The notes below the pieces were generated by a model that saw nothing but the letters and a program-made list of their open reading frames with translations, did not search any database and was not told the DNA's origin. The position numbers and the translations under genes were made by a program. Shown in pieces: positions 1-10,488 of a stretch of DNA of 64,000 bases. Positions within the stretch are counted from its first letter, which is position 1. The number at the start of each line of letters is the position of its first letter. The DNA is from Hyperoplus lanceolatus (Eukaryota; Chordata; Actinopteri; Uranoscopiformes; Ammodytidae). The stretch covers positions 3,753,501-3,817,500 of the forward strand of contig CM049408.1 of assembly GCA_026929865.2 (NCBI GenBank). The letters run 5' to 3'.

Positions 1-75
1 AATGAGTGATGTGAGTGGTGTTTTTTTCATGCATATTTGTAAGTACAGGTACTCTCTCTAATGGTGTCCCTGTTG

Positions 76-146
76 AGGCCGGATGGCACCTGGAGGAGGA
101 CGAGGAAGGTTAGGGAGGGCTACACCCCGCAGGAGGAGGTGCCCCT
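76..146 (+). pseudogene. PYM1-like exon fragment
   Basis: The frame beginning at base 76 reads [19 protein letters not shown] and then EEVPL. This resembles the conserved N-terminal Mago/Y14-binding segment of PYM (partner of Y14 and Mago), which is known to act in exon junction complex recycling. A GTAAGT donor follows at 147, and an AG lies just before the arginine codon, so it has the shape of an internal exon. I could not find the following PYM exon anywhere downstream on the plus strand. I therefore read it as an isolated or captured exon, not a working gene. It could instead be the 5' exon of the SGNH gene that follows. The resemblance spans about 24 residues only. Confidence 0.5.
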
Positions 147-345
147 GTAAGTGCAGTTTGTCTTCCCCTTCAGGACATTGGATGAATCACAATCTTGTTT
201 TGACCTTTTTTTATATATATATTTGGATCAGATCATTCTCAGCTCTGGTGGAAAGTCTTTTTTTATTCTCTCAATTCAGTGCCATGTCATATCTGATATC
301 TCATGTTTTTTTCTGGCTTTTTTCAGATATAATATCAGAAAGGCG

Positions 346-424
346 AGGAGAGAGAGACAGAGAAAGGCGAGGAGAGAGAGACAGAGCGAGAGAGGAGGGA
401 GAGGAGGCTGCGGGAGAAATAGTA
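346..424 (+). pseudogene. Purine-rich Arg/Glu-rich exon-like segment
   Basis: A pyrimidine tract ending in CAG (about 324) precedes a purine-rich stretch in which a GAAAGGCGAGGAGAGAGAGA-type unit is repeated. It encodes a basic/acidic charged helix (ERRGERDRERRGERDR). Similar charged tails end the two Myb/SANT genes near 38 kb and 43 kb, so this may be the tail of a related transposon gene. Low complexity prevents a firm assignment. Confidence 0.3.
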
Positions 425-540
425 AGAAAACTTCTTGGCCAAGTGATTTCAACATTCTAATTATTGTAACCCAACCACTGCTTATAATACATTTTGTAAT
501 ATCCATAATGATAGAGCTAACATTTACTTTGTTTCCACAG

Positions 541-683
541 CGCTGGTGTGGGTCCTGGGGAGCAGCTATGTCCGGCGTGGTGCCCAGGGAGCTCGTAGCA
601 GGGTCCAGCCAGTGGACACAACCGTCTGCTGGTTTGGGAAGGGTGGGCTTCGGTGGAGAGGCCTTCTGAATCTCTTTTTTTAA
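541..683 (+). pseudogene. SGNH-hydrolase ORF, N-terminal part (transposon-borne)
   Basis: After a good acceptor (tttccacag, ending at 540) the frame reads LVWVLGSSYVRRGA and, further on, WFGKGGLRWRGLL. This is the first conserved block of the SGNH/GDSL-like domain carried by many fish retroelement-like genes; the GSS near the start would hold the nucleophile serine. The frame closes at a TAA (681-683) next to a run of seven T, which looks like a slippage frameshift. The second half of the domain resumes beyond the inserted element at 724-1885. SGNH domains are known from Ngaro/DIRS-like and some non-LTR elements; which of these this belongs to cannot be decided here. Confidence 0.6.
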
Positions 684-715
684 TTCTTGGTAAAGGAAGA
701 GTAGTGCCTGATGTC

Positions 716-1893
716 CTTGTTATTAGGGATGAGCCCGAATCCGAATATGTATTCGGATAAGCACGGATAATGAGTTAGATACGGATACAGATAATTTCCG
801 AATAGTCCCGTTATTATTCGGGGATTCTTTAATTTTTTTATTATGCGCTTAATTGACGCAGCGCGTTCCGCCTCGATGACACAACAGGTAGAATGACACT
901 AACAGCTGTTCTGCGGTGGACATGAGAGGACCGGGCGCGTACCGTGACCCGCGGTCTATCTCTTTTTATCCACTGATAAACGCAGCGCGTTCGCCCTTTC
1001 CCTCGAATAGAAGGTTCTACCGGTCACATTCGCTGCCGTTTTTATTTGAGTTTGAGAGAAGAGACGAACCGATGGAATATGCTGCACCCCGAGTCACCGT
1101 CAGCCCTTCCCCGATGTAGGCTATTTACATTCTCTAGGCCTACTGCTTAAACTCTTTTAACATCACAACGTTTCCATCAAACTGATGCTTAGGACCTGTA
1201 CTTTTTCAGCTGTCAATCAGTGTGTAGACGCCTAGGCCTACTTCAGGACCTATACAATAAAAATCGGAAACTGCAAACTTGACACATTGAAATCACATAT
1301 GGCTTTGTGGAAAGGCTAAAATATTATTTAGGGTTTATGAGATTGGCACGTTGATACAGATTGTTCCTAAACCTTAGTTTAGTAAAACAAATACAGAAAG
1401 TAAAAAAAGAGCGATAGGGAGAGATAGAGATAAAAAAATCATGAAATGCAGCTGTATTTTCCCCAGTTAAAGGGAGACCTTAATTAAGTTAAAAGTAAAA
1501 CACTGGCCCTCATTTACTAACAGTGAGAAGCCTATGCACAGATTTGGGCTGTTATTTATCAATATTTTCGTTCCCTGAATTTCTTCGTATTATGAGAACA
1601 AAGAAGAGAGTGATGAAAAGGTAGAAATATATCTGACTTTTTGACTTATATTTCAACATTACATCAATGTGTTGCTTTGAAGGGACAACAATTGCATTGA
1701 CAATGAATATTAGTTTAGAAAATCAATGTAGGTGTGACTTCCTTTAATGTAGGCTAATGTAAAAGAAACTTCCGGTATACGCCACGCCCACTTCTTCTTG
1801 TGTATCCGGATACAGATACAGATACAGATAATTTTGTTGGTTGAACAGATACAGATACAGATAATGACGTCTCCGCACACCCCTACTTATTAT
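716..1893. mobile_element. Non-autonomous hAT element with 8-bp TSD, inserted in SGNH ORF
   Basis: The element proper is 724-1885. Its left end is TAGGGATGAGCCCGAA and its right end, reverse-complemented, is TAGGGGTGTGCGGAGA, matching imperfectly as hAT terminal inverted repeats. The flanks are CTTGTTAT (716-723) and CTTATTAT (1886-1893), an 8-bp target-site duplication with one mismatch. Subterminal GATACAGATA-type repeats occur near both ends. No transposase coding is visible inside; the 67-codon frame at 916-1119 matches nothing I recognise. Ignoring the element lets the SGNH frame run on in phase across the junction. Confidence 0.85.
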
Positions 1894-2257
1894 GCACTGC
1901 GGTGGCAACGACTTGGGGGTGGTTAAGAGTGTAGAGCTGGTGAAGGAAATGAAGAAGGACCTGCTCTTCCTTCATTGCCTTCACCCGGCGATGAAGATAC
2001 TCTTTTCCGCCCTCATCCCAAGGTGCCATTATAGGGCGACTCAGCGCCCAGGATTGCTTGACAAAGCCAGACGGTTTGTGAACAGTGTTACGGCAGGTTT
2101 TAATTACGGTAACGGAGGACTGATTCCCCACCCTCAGATTAGGCATGACACTCCAGGACTTTTTTTAGCCGACAGAGTCCATTTGTCTCCTCGGGGAATG
2201 GCATTTTTTATAGATAGCATTTTTAACCACCTTAGAGACCACCTTCAAAGGGAGTAA
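1886..2257 (+). pseudogene. SGNH-hydrolase ORF, C-terminal part
   Basis: The frame reads MHCGGNDLG (block III, with the oxyanion-hole asparagine) and ends with DRVHLSPRGM, which supplies the catalytic Asp and His (block V, DxxH). About 110 residues lie between, and the stop is at 2255-2257. The two catalytic blocks are intact, but the gene is broken by the hAT insertion and by a frameshift before it. The downstream 500 bp look like a 3' untranslated region, with AATAAA-type signals around 2786-2795. The role is probably an accessory esterase of a retroelement (family knowledge, not shown here). Confidence 0.7.
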
Positions 2258-2473
2258 ATTGCGAAGAAGGTCGGGAGAAGGTGGTCTTTAGGGTTGCCCT
2301 CAGTGTCAGGTTTAATATTGAGGTTTTTGGCCATAAACTGTTCGCTAGCTGCTCTTCCTCCTCCCGTTCTTTCCCTTTCTTTCTGCTCTCCACCCCCCAC
2401 ACCATCAACTGTAGCTCCTTGGGCCCACGTCGGGCCGAGCAGCTGCAACACAACCCTGGGTCAGTCACTTATC

Positions 2474-4517
2474 CATTGTCTTACTTTTTTCTTCTACCAT
2501 TAATCATCTGTTAGTCTTTATTAACGTTGCATGTCCTTAGTCCAGAACCTTAAACTTTGAAAAAATAAATGTTACTATTTGCTGAATGTTATAGCAGCAC
2601 TAGCAGGACAGTATATTTACATATTTTACTTTAACATGGTGTATATTCATAATGGGGACAAACTCAATGTTTTTCCAACGGCCTATATGTTAGGGAAGTA
2701 TGGGGATTGGAACGTGAACATCTCTTTAACACTTTGTTTCCTGTCTGTTATCAGGACCCCATCCTGGACCCCATCAATCATGAAAATAAATAATAAAAAG
2801 AATTAATGAGAATTAAGATTCAACACTGGCTTTATTCAACATCTAGATGTTTCAAACAAAAGTTGTTATAAAAAAATGCATTGTTTTAATGTAATCAACT
2901 AGCAGAGCTTCATGATATCTATTATTCCAAAAGTGTACCCTATTCACCTGCTGTGTCACACATTAAGTGAACTATTCCCATTGAGAAATGTTCTGCAGAG
3001 ACGCAGTGTAAATAGTAGGCTAGTTTGCTGTTTGGACAGTCGATGGCAGTGCTGCAAGACACTACAAAAGGTGGTATATGTGGTTGGATAAGAAAAATAC
3101 AAATCAGATTAAACAAAATCTGATGTACTTTTTTATTTTATTTAATGAAGGTTGAATGAATGAATCTATTTATCAGTGATGCAAGACACTACAAATGCTC
3201 CAGGGGCTGGAAATTGTACATCAGAGCCACACCTTTACATTTTTTAACTGATACATATCATTATGAAACTCTCATTATACACATTGTTTTTCAGTGTGAT
3301 GTAAAATAAGAGTGAACCCAGGGGATAGTTGTTCTTTTAATAAAATATTATTTCTTAAAATACATGCTAGAGTACATTAAACTAAAATACTCATTTAATG
3401 TTTAAAGTATTATTAAATACATGTTTAATTTAGCACTCAAACAGGGTTAAAACCGGGGGTTAAACCTTGCTAAACTATAAATTCGTATAAAATAAAATGT
3501 AATTTAACCTTAATAATGAGAGATGACTACTATAAGCCAAACGTAACAACTCATTTTAAACCTTGCAGAACAATAAATAAATCGATCTATCTATGGAGCC
3601 TACTGGCTAAGGTATCAGCTAGCGCGATCTTTTACATGTTGTTTGAGTTTCACACAGATAGTATATAAACTATCTATAGTTAGCTTACTCGCTAAGCTAT
3701 CGCACCATCAGCTATCGCGATCTTTTCAAATGTTGTGTATGTCCACATTGCTTTGCCGTTATTAATTCCTCCTACTACCTCCCATAAAAACCAATCACAC
3801 TTTTCACCATGATATCAAAGATTTACATCACAACATTTAAAAAACAAACCATTAAAACCTAATACATACATATAATAATTCATTAATAGTAAATTAATTT
3901 TATTTTATCAATTTATATTTAAGTTACCCTGAGTTAATAACATTTATTTAATAATACTTTATTGAATTATTTTGTTTTACTATTTTAAAAATACTATTTT
4001 ATTAAAAGAAACTATCCCCTTCTGTTTTCTCACACTAAACAATTTATAATGAATTTCATAATATATTTATCAGTTAAAAATTAAGGCAGAATAATTTCAC
4101 CCCTAATTCATGATAAATAATTCATTCATCAACCTTCATAAATAAAATAAAAATACACAACAACTATTAGCAGAATTTCAATCTAAGACAAGAATAACAC
4201 TTTTAATAATAGATCAAATTAGTTGATAATATAAAACAAACATTTTTAAACAACTTTTTTAAAACTAATTAATAAAATGTTAATCTTAATTTTATCAATT
4301 CTTTTATTATTTATTTTCATATGAGGAGGGGCTATAACGACAAAACAAAGTGTTAAGATGTCCTCCAATCCCCATACTTCCCTAACATGTCCCCATTATG
4401 AATATCCCATGTAAAAAATTAAATCCTTTACTACACAAAAAATTTATTTTTAAGTTTAAGGTTCTGGATAGAACATAATAAAGATAACAGATGTAAGGAG
4501 AAAAAGAAGGTTACTCA
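2474..4517. repeat. Large diverged inverted repeat (foldback), about 2 kb
   Basis: The left arm (2474 to about 3450) and right arm (about 3890-4517) are reverse-complement related over most of their length. Matched landmarks: CAGAACCTTAAACTT at about 2542 against AAGTTTAAGGTTCTG at about 4453; ATGGGGACAAACT near 2653 against the complement near 4395; ATGAAAATAAATAATAAAA near 2781 against 4308-4325; GGGGATAGTT...CTTTTAATAAAAT near 3320 against about 3998. Identity looks roughly 70 percent with indels. The left arm is the 3' flank of the SGNH element. The centre (3600-3740) also holds a direct repeat. It could be two tail-to-tail copies of one element or an old terminal-repeat structure. Confidence 0.7.
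3605..3735. repeat. Direct repeat pair in foldback centre
   Basis: The stretch 3605-3642 (GCTAAGG..ATCAGCTAGCGCGATCTTTT..ATGTTGT) recurs at about 3691-3735 with small indels. GCGATCTTTT and ATGTTGT are shared exactly. It lies in the loop of the large inverted repeat. Confidence 0.55.
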
Positions 4518-4607
4518 CAAAGAAGTTTTAATTAAGACCAGAATAAAATAATTCCTGTATAAGGGATAGGGTAATTAACACCTACAAAACTAATCTGTAT
4601 TGAGAAA

Positions 4608-4745
4608 CCCCCCCCCCTCTACGTTTATTACCACGTTAGCTATCAATCTAAACCACATATCATCTTATCAACTAACGCCCCCCCCCTAATGTTTATTAGC
4701 TCACGTCTATCAATCTAAAGCCAAAAATATTATCTTATCAAACAA
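4608..4745. repeat. Two tandem 70-bp units with poly-C heads
   Basis: Unit one (4608-4677) and unit two (4678-4745) each start with a run of nine to eleven C and share TTTATTA, CACGT, TATCAATCTAAA and ATCTTATCAA in the same order. No coding potential is seen. Confidence 0.6.
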
Positions 4746-4889
4746 ACGTCATGTTATACAATTATGTTTAATTTCAGTAATTTGATACAACTAGGTTTAC
4801 TTTGTACATTAGATTATTATTCATAGTCTTAAATTAGAAAATCATTAGAGATGTTAACCTTAATACTTACCGAGATATAACCAAGTGGA

Positions 4890-5025
4890 AAACAGAAAAC
4901 ATAGCGCAGCGCATTTAAAAGACAAAGTTTACAGGAAGTGCGTCATAATCGCGCATCTAGGACCCCGAGTCAATCTTGCAGCCCGAGTCGATCTGGTACC
5001 TACACCGGTGCTCTATAAATACAGC
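4890..5025. other. GC-richer promoter-like stretch
   Basis: This is a short CpG-containing island in AT-rich surroundings, with GCGCAGCGCATT and CGCATCTAGG, and CTATAAATACAG (TATA-like) at about 5011. It sits immediately before the left end of a hAT copy. It may be a remnant transposon promoter; I see no start codon context. Confidence 0.25.
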
Positions 5026-5545
5026 CAGGGTTGCAGCGGAACTTGAAAAGTATTAAAAGTCATTAAATTTACATTTCAATATTCAAGGCCTTAAATGTCT
5101 TAAAAATTCTGGAATTATTGGGTGGGCGGCATTAAATTTAATCGGGGGCAGAATTAATGAGCTTGCCTTATTTGTTTCTTTCTAGTTTAATTGTTAGATT
5201 TCTATGTTTTATTTGATCTGTGTTTTATAGGCCTGTACTTCAAAGATATCCGGCAAGTCCGACACCTAGGCTAGAGGCAGTACCTTTCTTTATATGTCCA
5301 TGGGCAGTACGGCCGAGGCTGGGTACCGCATTTAAAACATAGAAGAAGAATGTGTGTTCCCTGCTTCCAAATTTGTAGTCTGCCGCGGTAAAGCAAAAAA
5401 AGAAAGAACGACGCGGCGAAATGCATGCCCAGCTACTATAAATTCAGTGAGAGGTGGAGGGAGGACGACAAATACCGTGGCTGGCTTTTTTCACCCCTCG
5501 ACCGTGACCACACACTGCCACTGCTTGTAGGTGCGCAACGCTGAT
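5026..5545 (+). mobile_element. hAT element J, 5' part
   Basis: It begins CAGGGTTGCAGCGGAACTTG, with subterminal AAGGCCTTAAATGTCTTAA-type repeats. It aligns with the left 465 bp of the fuller copy at 17170-18859. Shared landmarks are AGAAGAAGAATGTGT, ATGCATGCCCAGCT, AAATTCAGTGAGAGGTGGA and GTGGCTGGCTTT. The match stops near 5545 and the rest of the element is found at 12350-13370. Confidence 0.7.
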
Positions 5546-5648
5546 GTTTAAAAACATCACAAAGGTCATACAATTCAACCTAAACTCATGGTAATATAAT
5601 AATGTATAATAATAAAATAATTGCCTGTTATCCAACTCTTTGTTTCAG

Positions 5649-6453
5649 ACCTAATCCAGCCTACGAGGATGGTGGTGAGTCAGAGGAGGAGGTGGACCAG
5701 AGGAAGAAAATTTTTTTTTCAAAGGCTCCCACCATTATAGCACCAGGTACCTTTTATTTTTTTTATTAATTTGCCTTTTTACTGCGGGAGTCATTGCTCT
5801 GACCCCCACTTTTAATAGTTTCAATAACCCACATCTCACAATAAATCACTGAAAACACTTAAACTGCATATAATGTTGTGGCTGACTCTTTAAACTCATA
5901 CTTCGAAAAATGTATTCAGTATTTTGTCATTTGCTTTTCTCCTAATGATCAATAGGAAATTCCTTGACGGAGCTTCAACCTGCTGGTAAGGCTCTTTCAC
6001 ATACTTCTGAAACAATGAACTTCAGAGCCCAATAAATATGGAGCTATTGAATGAACTGTACTGTATATATAATGTATAATGTAATACATTTAAAGTATAT
6101 AGTATGTATTATATATATTTTGCATTATATAGTAACCTTACAAGTCATGGGGAAATGCCATTTTGCATGTATATATATGTATATGCAAAAGGGTGTTGGT
6201 GGCACAAGTTTTTACCGATTGAATTAAATGATAAAACACATCTTTGTTGCAGCAAAAGGGCCAGGCCAATGGAAGGCCGATTGCTCGATTGTTGGTAAGT
6301 ATTCACCTTTTTAAATGATAATTGAAGATCATTCACTACTTAGAAACAACTATAATGTAGGTGTAGATATTTTTACCATAAATATTAACACATTTCTGTT
6401 AACACATTTATTCTTGTATAAAACAGACGGAGAAGCTCTTGAAGAGAGAAATG
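5649..6453 (+). pseudogene. DUF4806 gene exons 1-4 (microexons)
   Basis: Exon 5649-5746 follows tgtttcag and encodes PNPAYEDGGESEEEVDQRKK and on to TIIAPG. Exon 5956-5985 (30 nt) encodes NSLTELQPAG, 6253-6294 (42 nt) encodes AKGPGQWKADCSIVG, and 6427-6453 (27 nt) encodes DGEALEERNG. The three microexons are flanked by AG/GT signals, are multiples of three, and start and end in phase 1 with glycine at the junction codon. The peptides are acidic and hydrophilic. Confidence 0.6.
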
Positions 6454-6539
6454 GTATGCATGTTATTTTATATTTATTGTATTTTGTATGTTGTTTATAT
6501 TTTCAATTTACAAAAGTTTGTAGCTGAATCACCACTATA

Positions 6540-8345
6540 GTCTAGGTGCTGGGAAAGTTTTGTATGCGCTTCATTTAGCGGAGAATATCTCAACTGTTAT
6601 AGACTAATATGACCCCAGTGAACAACGTGGGATGTGTAACAAAATCTCTATCCGGGGCGAAAGTCCTGAAAATGACCACAACAGGTTACACTAGTATCAC
6701 ACTACGTGGTACTTTTTTTCCTTTATAGATATCCTCATACTTTTTTACCAGATTAATCTTCATATTAAGAGAAATACTTTTTGTATTACACTTTGTCAAA
6801 AAAATTTAAGAAAATATGCAAATGAGGCAATATCTCATTAAATATGCGTAGCCTACATATAAACCCTAGAGGTCCTGGATACGATTTGGATGCACTTCAT
6901 TTAGCGAAGATTATCTCAACTGTTATAGACTAATATGACCCCAGTGAACAATGTGGGATGTGTGACTAAATCTCTATCCGGGGCCAAAAGTCCTGAATTT
7001 GCATATTTTGTTTATTTTTTAGACAAAGTGTAATACAAAATACCCAGGGGGCAAAGTGATTTTATGGACATGGAGCGTTGTAAAAGGTTGTTCACCAAAA
7101 ATGACATCTAGGACCTTCCACGATCACAACCTGGATGGACAACCTTCAAATGATTTTACCTGGCGATCTACACACACTGGCTCTTAATGAAGCGTTCTAT
7201 AAAATCACAGGTTGCAACATTATTTCACTGTAGGCTTCTTTCTTTTCATCAGTAGCAATTACAGTTGGGACGTGACAGGTGACAGCTGTCACAGTTCGGA
7301 CATCGCTGCAGACTCGCTGGTTAAGCTTCTCAGAGTAGATTCATATTTGTCCGGAAAATACAGACTACAGGTTTTGTATCTAGGCTATTTATTTTAATGG
7401 TATTTATAAGATGCAAATAAAGGGCTATTAGCCTAAATCAAAATCAAAATTGTATTAATTTTGATGTGGCCCAAAACTACAGTGGTTTTCCACATAGGCT
7501 ATGCTATTCATTAGGGGACAGTGTCAGATTTAAATCAGATTATTAAGTGTAGGATTATCATTCAACTTGGCTAAATGGTGTACTGTTTAAATCAGAGTTC
7601 AACCTTTAATTGCTTTATAATGTCACGTTACGCACTGCGAGAACGATCTGTAAAATAAATTAATCAATTCAGTAGCCCAATTTTCTGACAACATTCCACT
7701 CTCTCCTTATTTGCAGTAAGAGTTTTTTTCAGTTCTCTGTTTTCTGCTGTTCTGTGATAATTCAGACTGACAAACTCTTGTGAAGTCAGCGAAGTCAGCT
7801 GCTCGCAATCAGTCCGTTAGTGTAAAGTTAGCGGCACAAGATCAGTCCATTCAGTGCGGAAACAGAGTCAAATGACGGCCAAACGCCCCCTCTCATGGGG
7901 ACGCGCACAGAGCCTGAAGCTGAAACCCTCGTTCAACATAAGAGGTTGATAACTGCCTTCGTGATACCTGTTAGCTCTGAGCGAGGGTATGTGTTATGTT
8001 GAACCAGATCAAAAAAAGAGAGCCGGGCTCTGTTGAGTTTGTTTCGTAGTATACCCCCCAGGTTGTCCACCCAGGTTGTGATCCTGGAAGGTCCTGGATA
8101 TCATTTCTGGTGAAGAACCTTTTATGCTCCATGTCTGTTTTTTTTAAGAAAAGGGGTTTTGCCCCCTAGGTAAAAAGTATTTCTGTTAATATGAAGATTA
8201 ATCTGGTAGAAATGTATGAAGATATCTATAAAGGGAAATATAAAGGTATCACTAGTGTGATACTAGTGTCACCTATTGTGGTCAATTTCAGGACTTTCGC
8301 CCCGGATAGAAATTGTCACACATCCCACGTTGTTCACTTACTTTA
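6540..8345. repeat. Repeat A: ~330-bp units, partly inverted, split by element B
   Basis: The segment CTGTTATAGACTAATATGAC...GAACAA.GTGGGATGTGT occurs at about 6595 and 6918 in direct orientation, a spacing of about 325 bp. From about 7000 the sequence continues in reverse orientation (ACAAAGTGTAATACAAAA) and resumes reversed after 8172, through to about 8340 (GTGACATTTC-type flanks, CCCCGGATAG). The same unit recurs at 13626-14105. Each unit contains ATGCAAATGAGGCAATATCT. No coding is seen. Confidence 0.6.
7041..8172. mobile_element. Element B: non-autonomous DNA transposon with long TIRs
   Basis: The left end is TACCCAGGGGGCAAAG and the right end, reverse-complemented, is TACCTAGGGGGCAAAA. 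The inverted similarity extends about 105 bp inward (CATGGAGC, TTCACCA.AAATGA, GGACCTTCCA.GATCACAACC). It interrupts the reversed repeat A exactly between GTAATACAAAA and AAAAGTATTT, so a short AAAA-type duplication is possible but weak because the site is a homopolymer. No transposase is seen. Superfamily uncertain. Confidence 0.7.
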
Positions 8346-8631
8346 CTGCCAATATTTGCTCATCTGGGAATTAACAGTAATTTAAAAGCTACAATAAGAG
8401 AAATGTGTATAGAATGATTGGCATTTTTCAAATCAGACTTGGAAGAAAATATTCATAAGTACGTTTTAATTATTTATTTTCATTATCTTGTGTGCTTTAT
8501 TTCCATATGACATACACAAATTGTGGGAGGATATAACTGTACTATAATACTAGTAATTCATTGTAGAAATAATGTTGAATACACATAATCAATTAACTCA
8601 TTCTAACACCTTAATTTGCTTTCACGTTTAG

Positions 8632-9097
8632 ATCCCTCCAATTTGGGCCAAGGTGCCTTTCATGGTAGGTTAATAGAATTATCTCTATCGTACAGTAAAT
8701 AACTGAGTATAATGTCACATTGAAAAGGTTGATTCGAGCTGTTGTCTGGATACAGGAGGTGTGGAGAGGTGTTAATGATTACTTGAAAAATAGATGTAGG
8801 TGACGGTATCACTTTGAAAATGATGGGCAATGATACGAACTGATAGTCTCTTGGTTCTTTAGACTACAAAGAATATTTGGTTTTAAAAAATAAGAACCTA
8901 ATGAGATTGACTTTGTGCTAAATTTGACTCCTTTGACCTGCTTGTAGATCAATCATGGGAGCAGATGGACAGAGGTAAGACTGGATTTTGGCAAACTGGT
9001 GCTTGCTTTAGTTTATGAATATTACATACCATTTTCCTTTTATTTTAACCTTTTTTGTTTTAATTAGGATACCATGAGGCTGATCATATTATAAAAG
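8632..9097 (+). pseudogene. DUF4806 gene exons 5-7 (microexons)
   Basis: Exon 8632-8664 (33 nt) encodes DPSNLGQGAFHG, 8948-8974 (27 nt) encodes DQSWEQMDRG, and 9068-9097 (30 nt) encodes GYHEADHIIK plus one base. All three are symmetric phase-1 exons like the upstream ones. The last uses a GC donor (AAAAG|GCAAGT) in place of GT. Acceptors are gtttag, cttgtag and aattag. Confidence 0.55.
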
Positions 9098-9386
9098 GCA
9101 AGTTATTAAACACATTTTTATTATGTTACAAGTTGATTGTGCATTTAATAATAAAATAAAATATAATTTTGGATTTAACATTATGTTTAAATTTGAGAGA
9201 AAACAAAGCTTTACTCATACAAAACAAACTCATACCATACAGAATAACATTTGTGTAAAAGGGAATACACTAAAATCTGTCTGGAACAGTAAAAGTTGAA
9301 TGTAACAAGTGTTATGAAAACTAATAGCTGTGTATCATACTAAATGTTGACATTTTCCCCTTGTTTCTCGCTGATCCCTTTTCAAG

Positions 9387-9638
9387 ATATCGCCTTCACA
9401 AAATTGACGGAGACAAATTGCTGAACTTGTGGCCCAGGTGAAGGAGCTGCGGGCAGAGGTCCAGAGCTGCATGAGCCGCCAGTCTCATGCAGCTCCTCCT
9501 CCTCAGGTTCTCCCGATCTCACTGCCCCTCAAAACCCTCTCAGAGCTTGAAGAGGCTGAGAGGGTTTTGTCTGGGGCAGAGGCCAGGAAAATCGTGCTAC
9601 GTTTCTAAAAACATGAACATTCATACCATATCTTACTA
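9387..9638 (+). pseudogene. DUF4806 gene exon 8
   Basis: After the acceptor ttttcaag the frame soon meets a TGA, but the adjacent frame reads RRQIAELVAQVKELRAEVQS, a coiled-coil-like segment. It continues with PISLPLKTLSELEEAERVLS, which resembles the PLKT..EL...E..L motif just before the DUF4806 core. An indel near 9405 probably shifted the frame. The 3' boundary is uncertain. Confidence 0.5.
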
Positions 9639-9745
9639 GGTAAAAAAACTATTGATTCAAATATATCCAGCGGGGAAATTTGTTATTTTGTTTCTACAGT
9701 AAACTATCCATTTTTAACGCAAACATATCCACAACCCCCTACTAG

Positions 9746-9919
9746 GTCGGCCGATTCGCCAGCATCGGGGGGGTACTATCGAGGGCAGGATAAGGAGGAT
9801 GCTGGCTACTGCCCTCACAAACCAGCTTGCCTCCCAATTTAACTGGGCTGGGAAAAAACCCACAAAAGGCCATCAGAAATCCTCCTTCAGGGAGACCCGG
9901 TTGAGGCTCTGCATGTTTG
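9746..9919 (+). pseudogene. DUF4806 core exon
   Basis: The exon has an acceptor ctactag and a GTAAGT donor. The frame is GRPIRQHRGGTIEGRIRRML, then ATALTNQLASQFNWAGKK, then RETRLRLCMF. It corresponds to the GG..v...v.ril..l.t..l...yNW.G core of DUF4806. No stop codon occurs in this frame across 58 codons. Confidence 0.65.
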
Positions 9920-10428
9920 GTAAGTTATAGTCAGTCAGTGCTGGATGTAGAAAAATCAAATAAGTAGTTTCAGTTTTAAATCTTCCTTAAAATATTTCCA
10001 ATAAATAAATACATTGTATTTTACATCTTGATCTGCTGAAAAAGGTTAGTTGTATTTGTTTGTAGTATATTCATCACACATACCAATGATGATACCAAAT
10101 AATCTATCAGTAGGTCAATTAGTCTGAGAGTTAAAGCAGCTACGAGTAACATGTTTCCTCTGATAGTCATACATTACCTTTAACAGCAAACGGGACCATC
10201 AGTGCAAAGAAAGACGTTTTTATATAGTTTTTATTACTGCATTTGGTCTGGTCGCACACCCAGTCCGATTTTCGGTTCGCACATGCAGGCTCTCTGGTCA
10301 CATATTCTTATTGGACGCAGATTTCAGTGTGGCGCAGCAACGCGATTTGAGAAGCCTATCCCTCCAGGTGAGGGGAGGGGAGCGGGAGCCTTGTTTGAGA
10401 CAGTTATTTGTCATCATATTGACTGCAC

Positions 10429-10488
10429 AAAAAAAAAAAAAAAAAGATAAAAAAAAAAAAAGGGGGGGGGGGGGGGGGGGGGGGGGGG
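10429..10488. repeat. Poly-A followed by 27-nt poly-G tract
   Basis: Two A runs (10429-10445 and about 10449-10461) are followed directly by an uninterrupted run of about 27 G. Copy 2 of element C lacks it. Such homopolymers often have assembly length errors. Confidence 0.85.

Noticed and set aside
83-460. 125-codon ORF at the left edge
   Set aside because: It is a different frame from the PYM-like one and runs through a splice donor and the purine repeat; no family motif.
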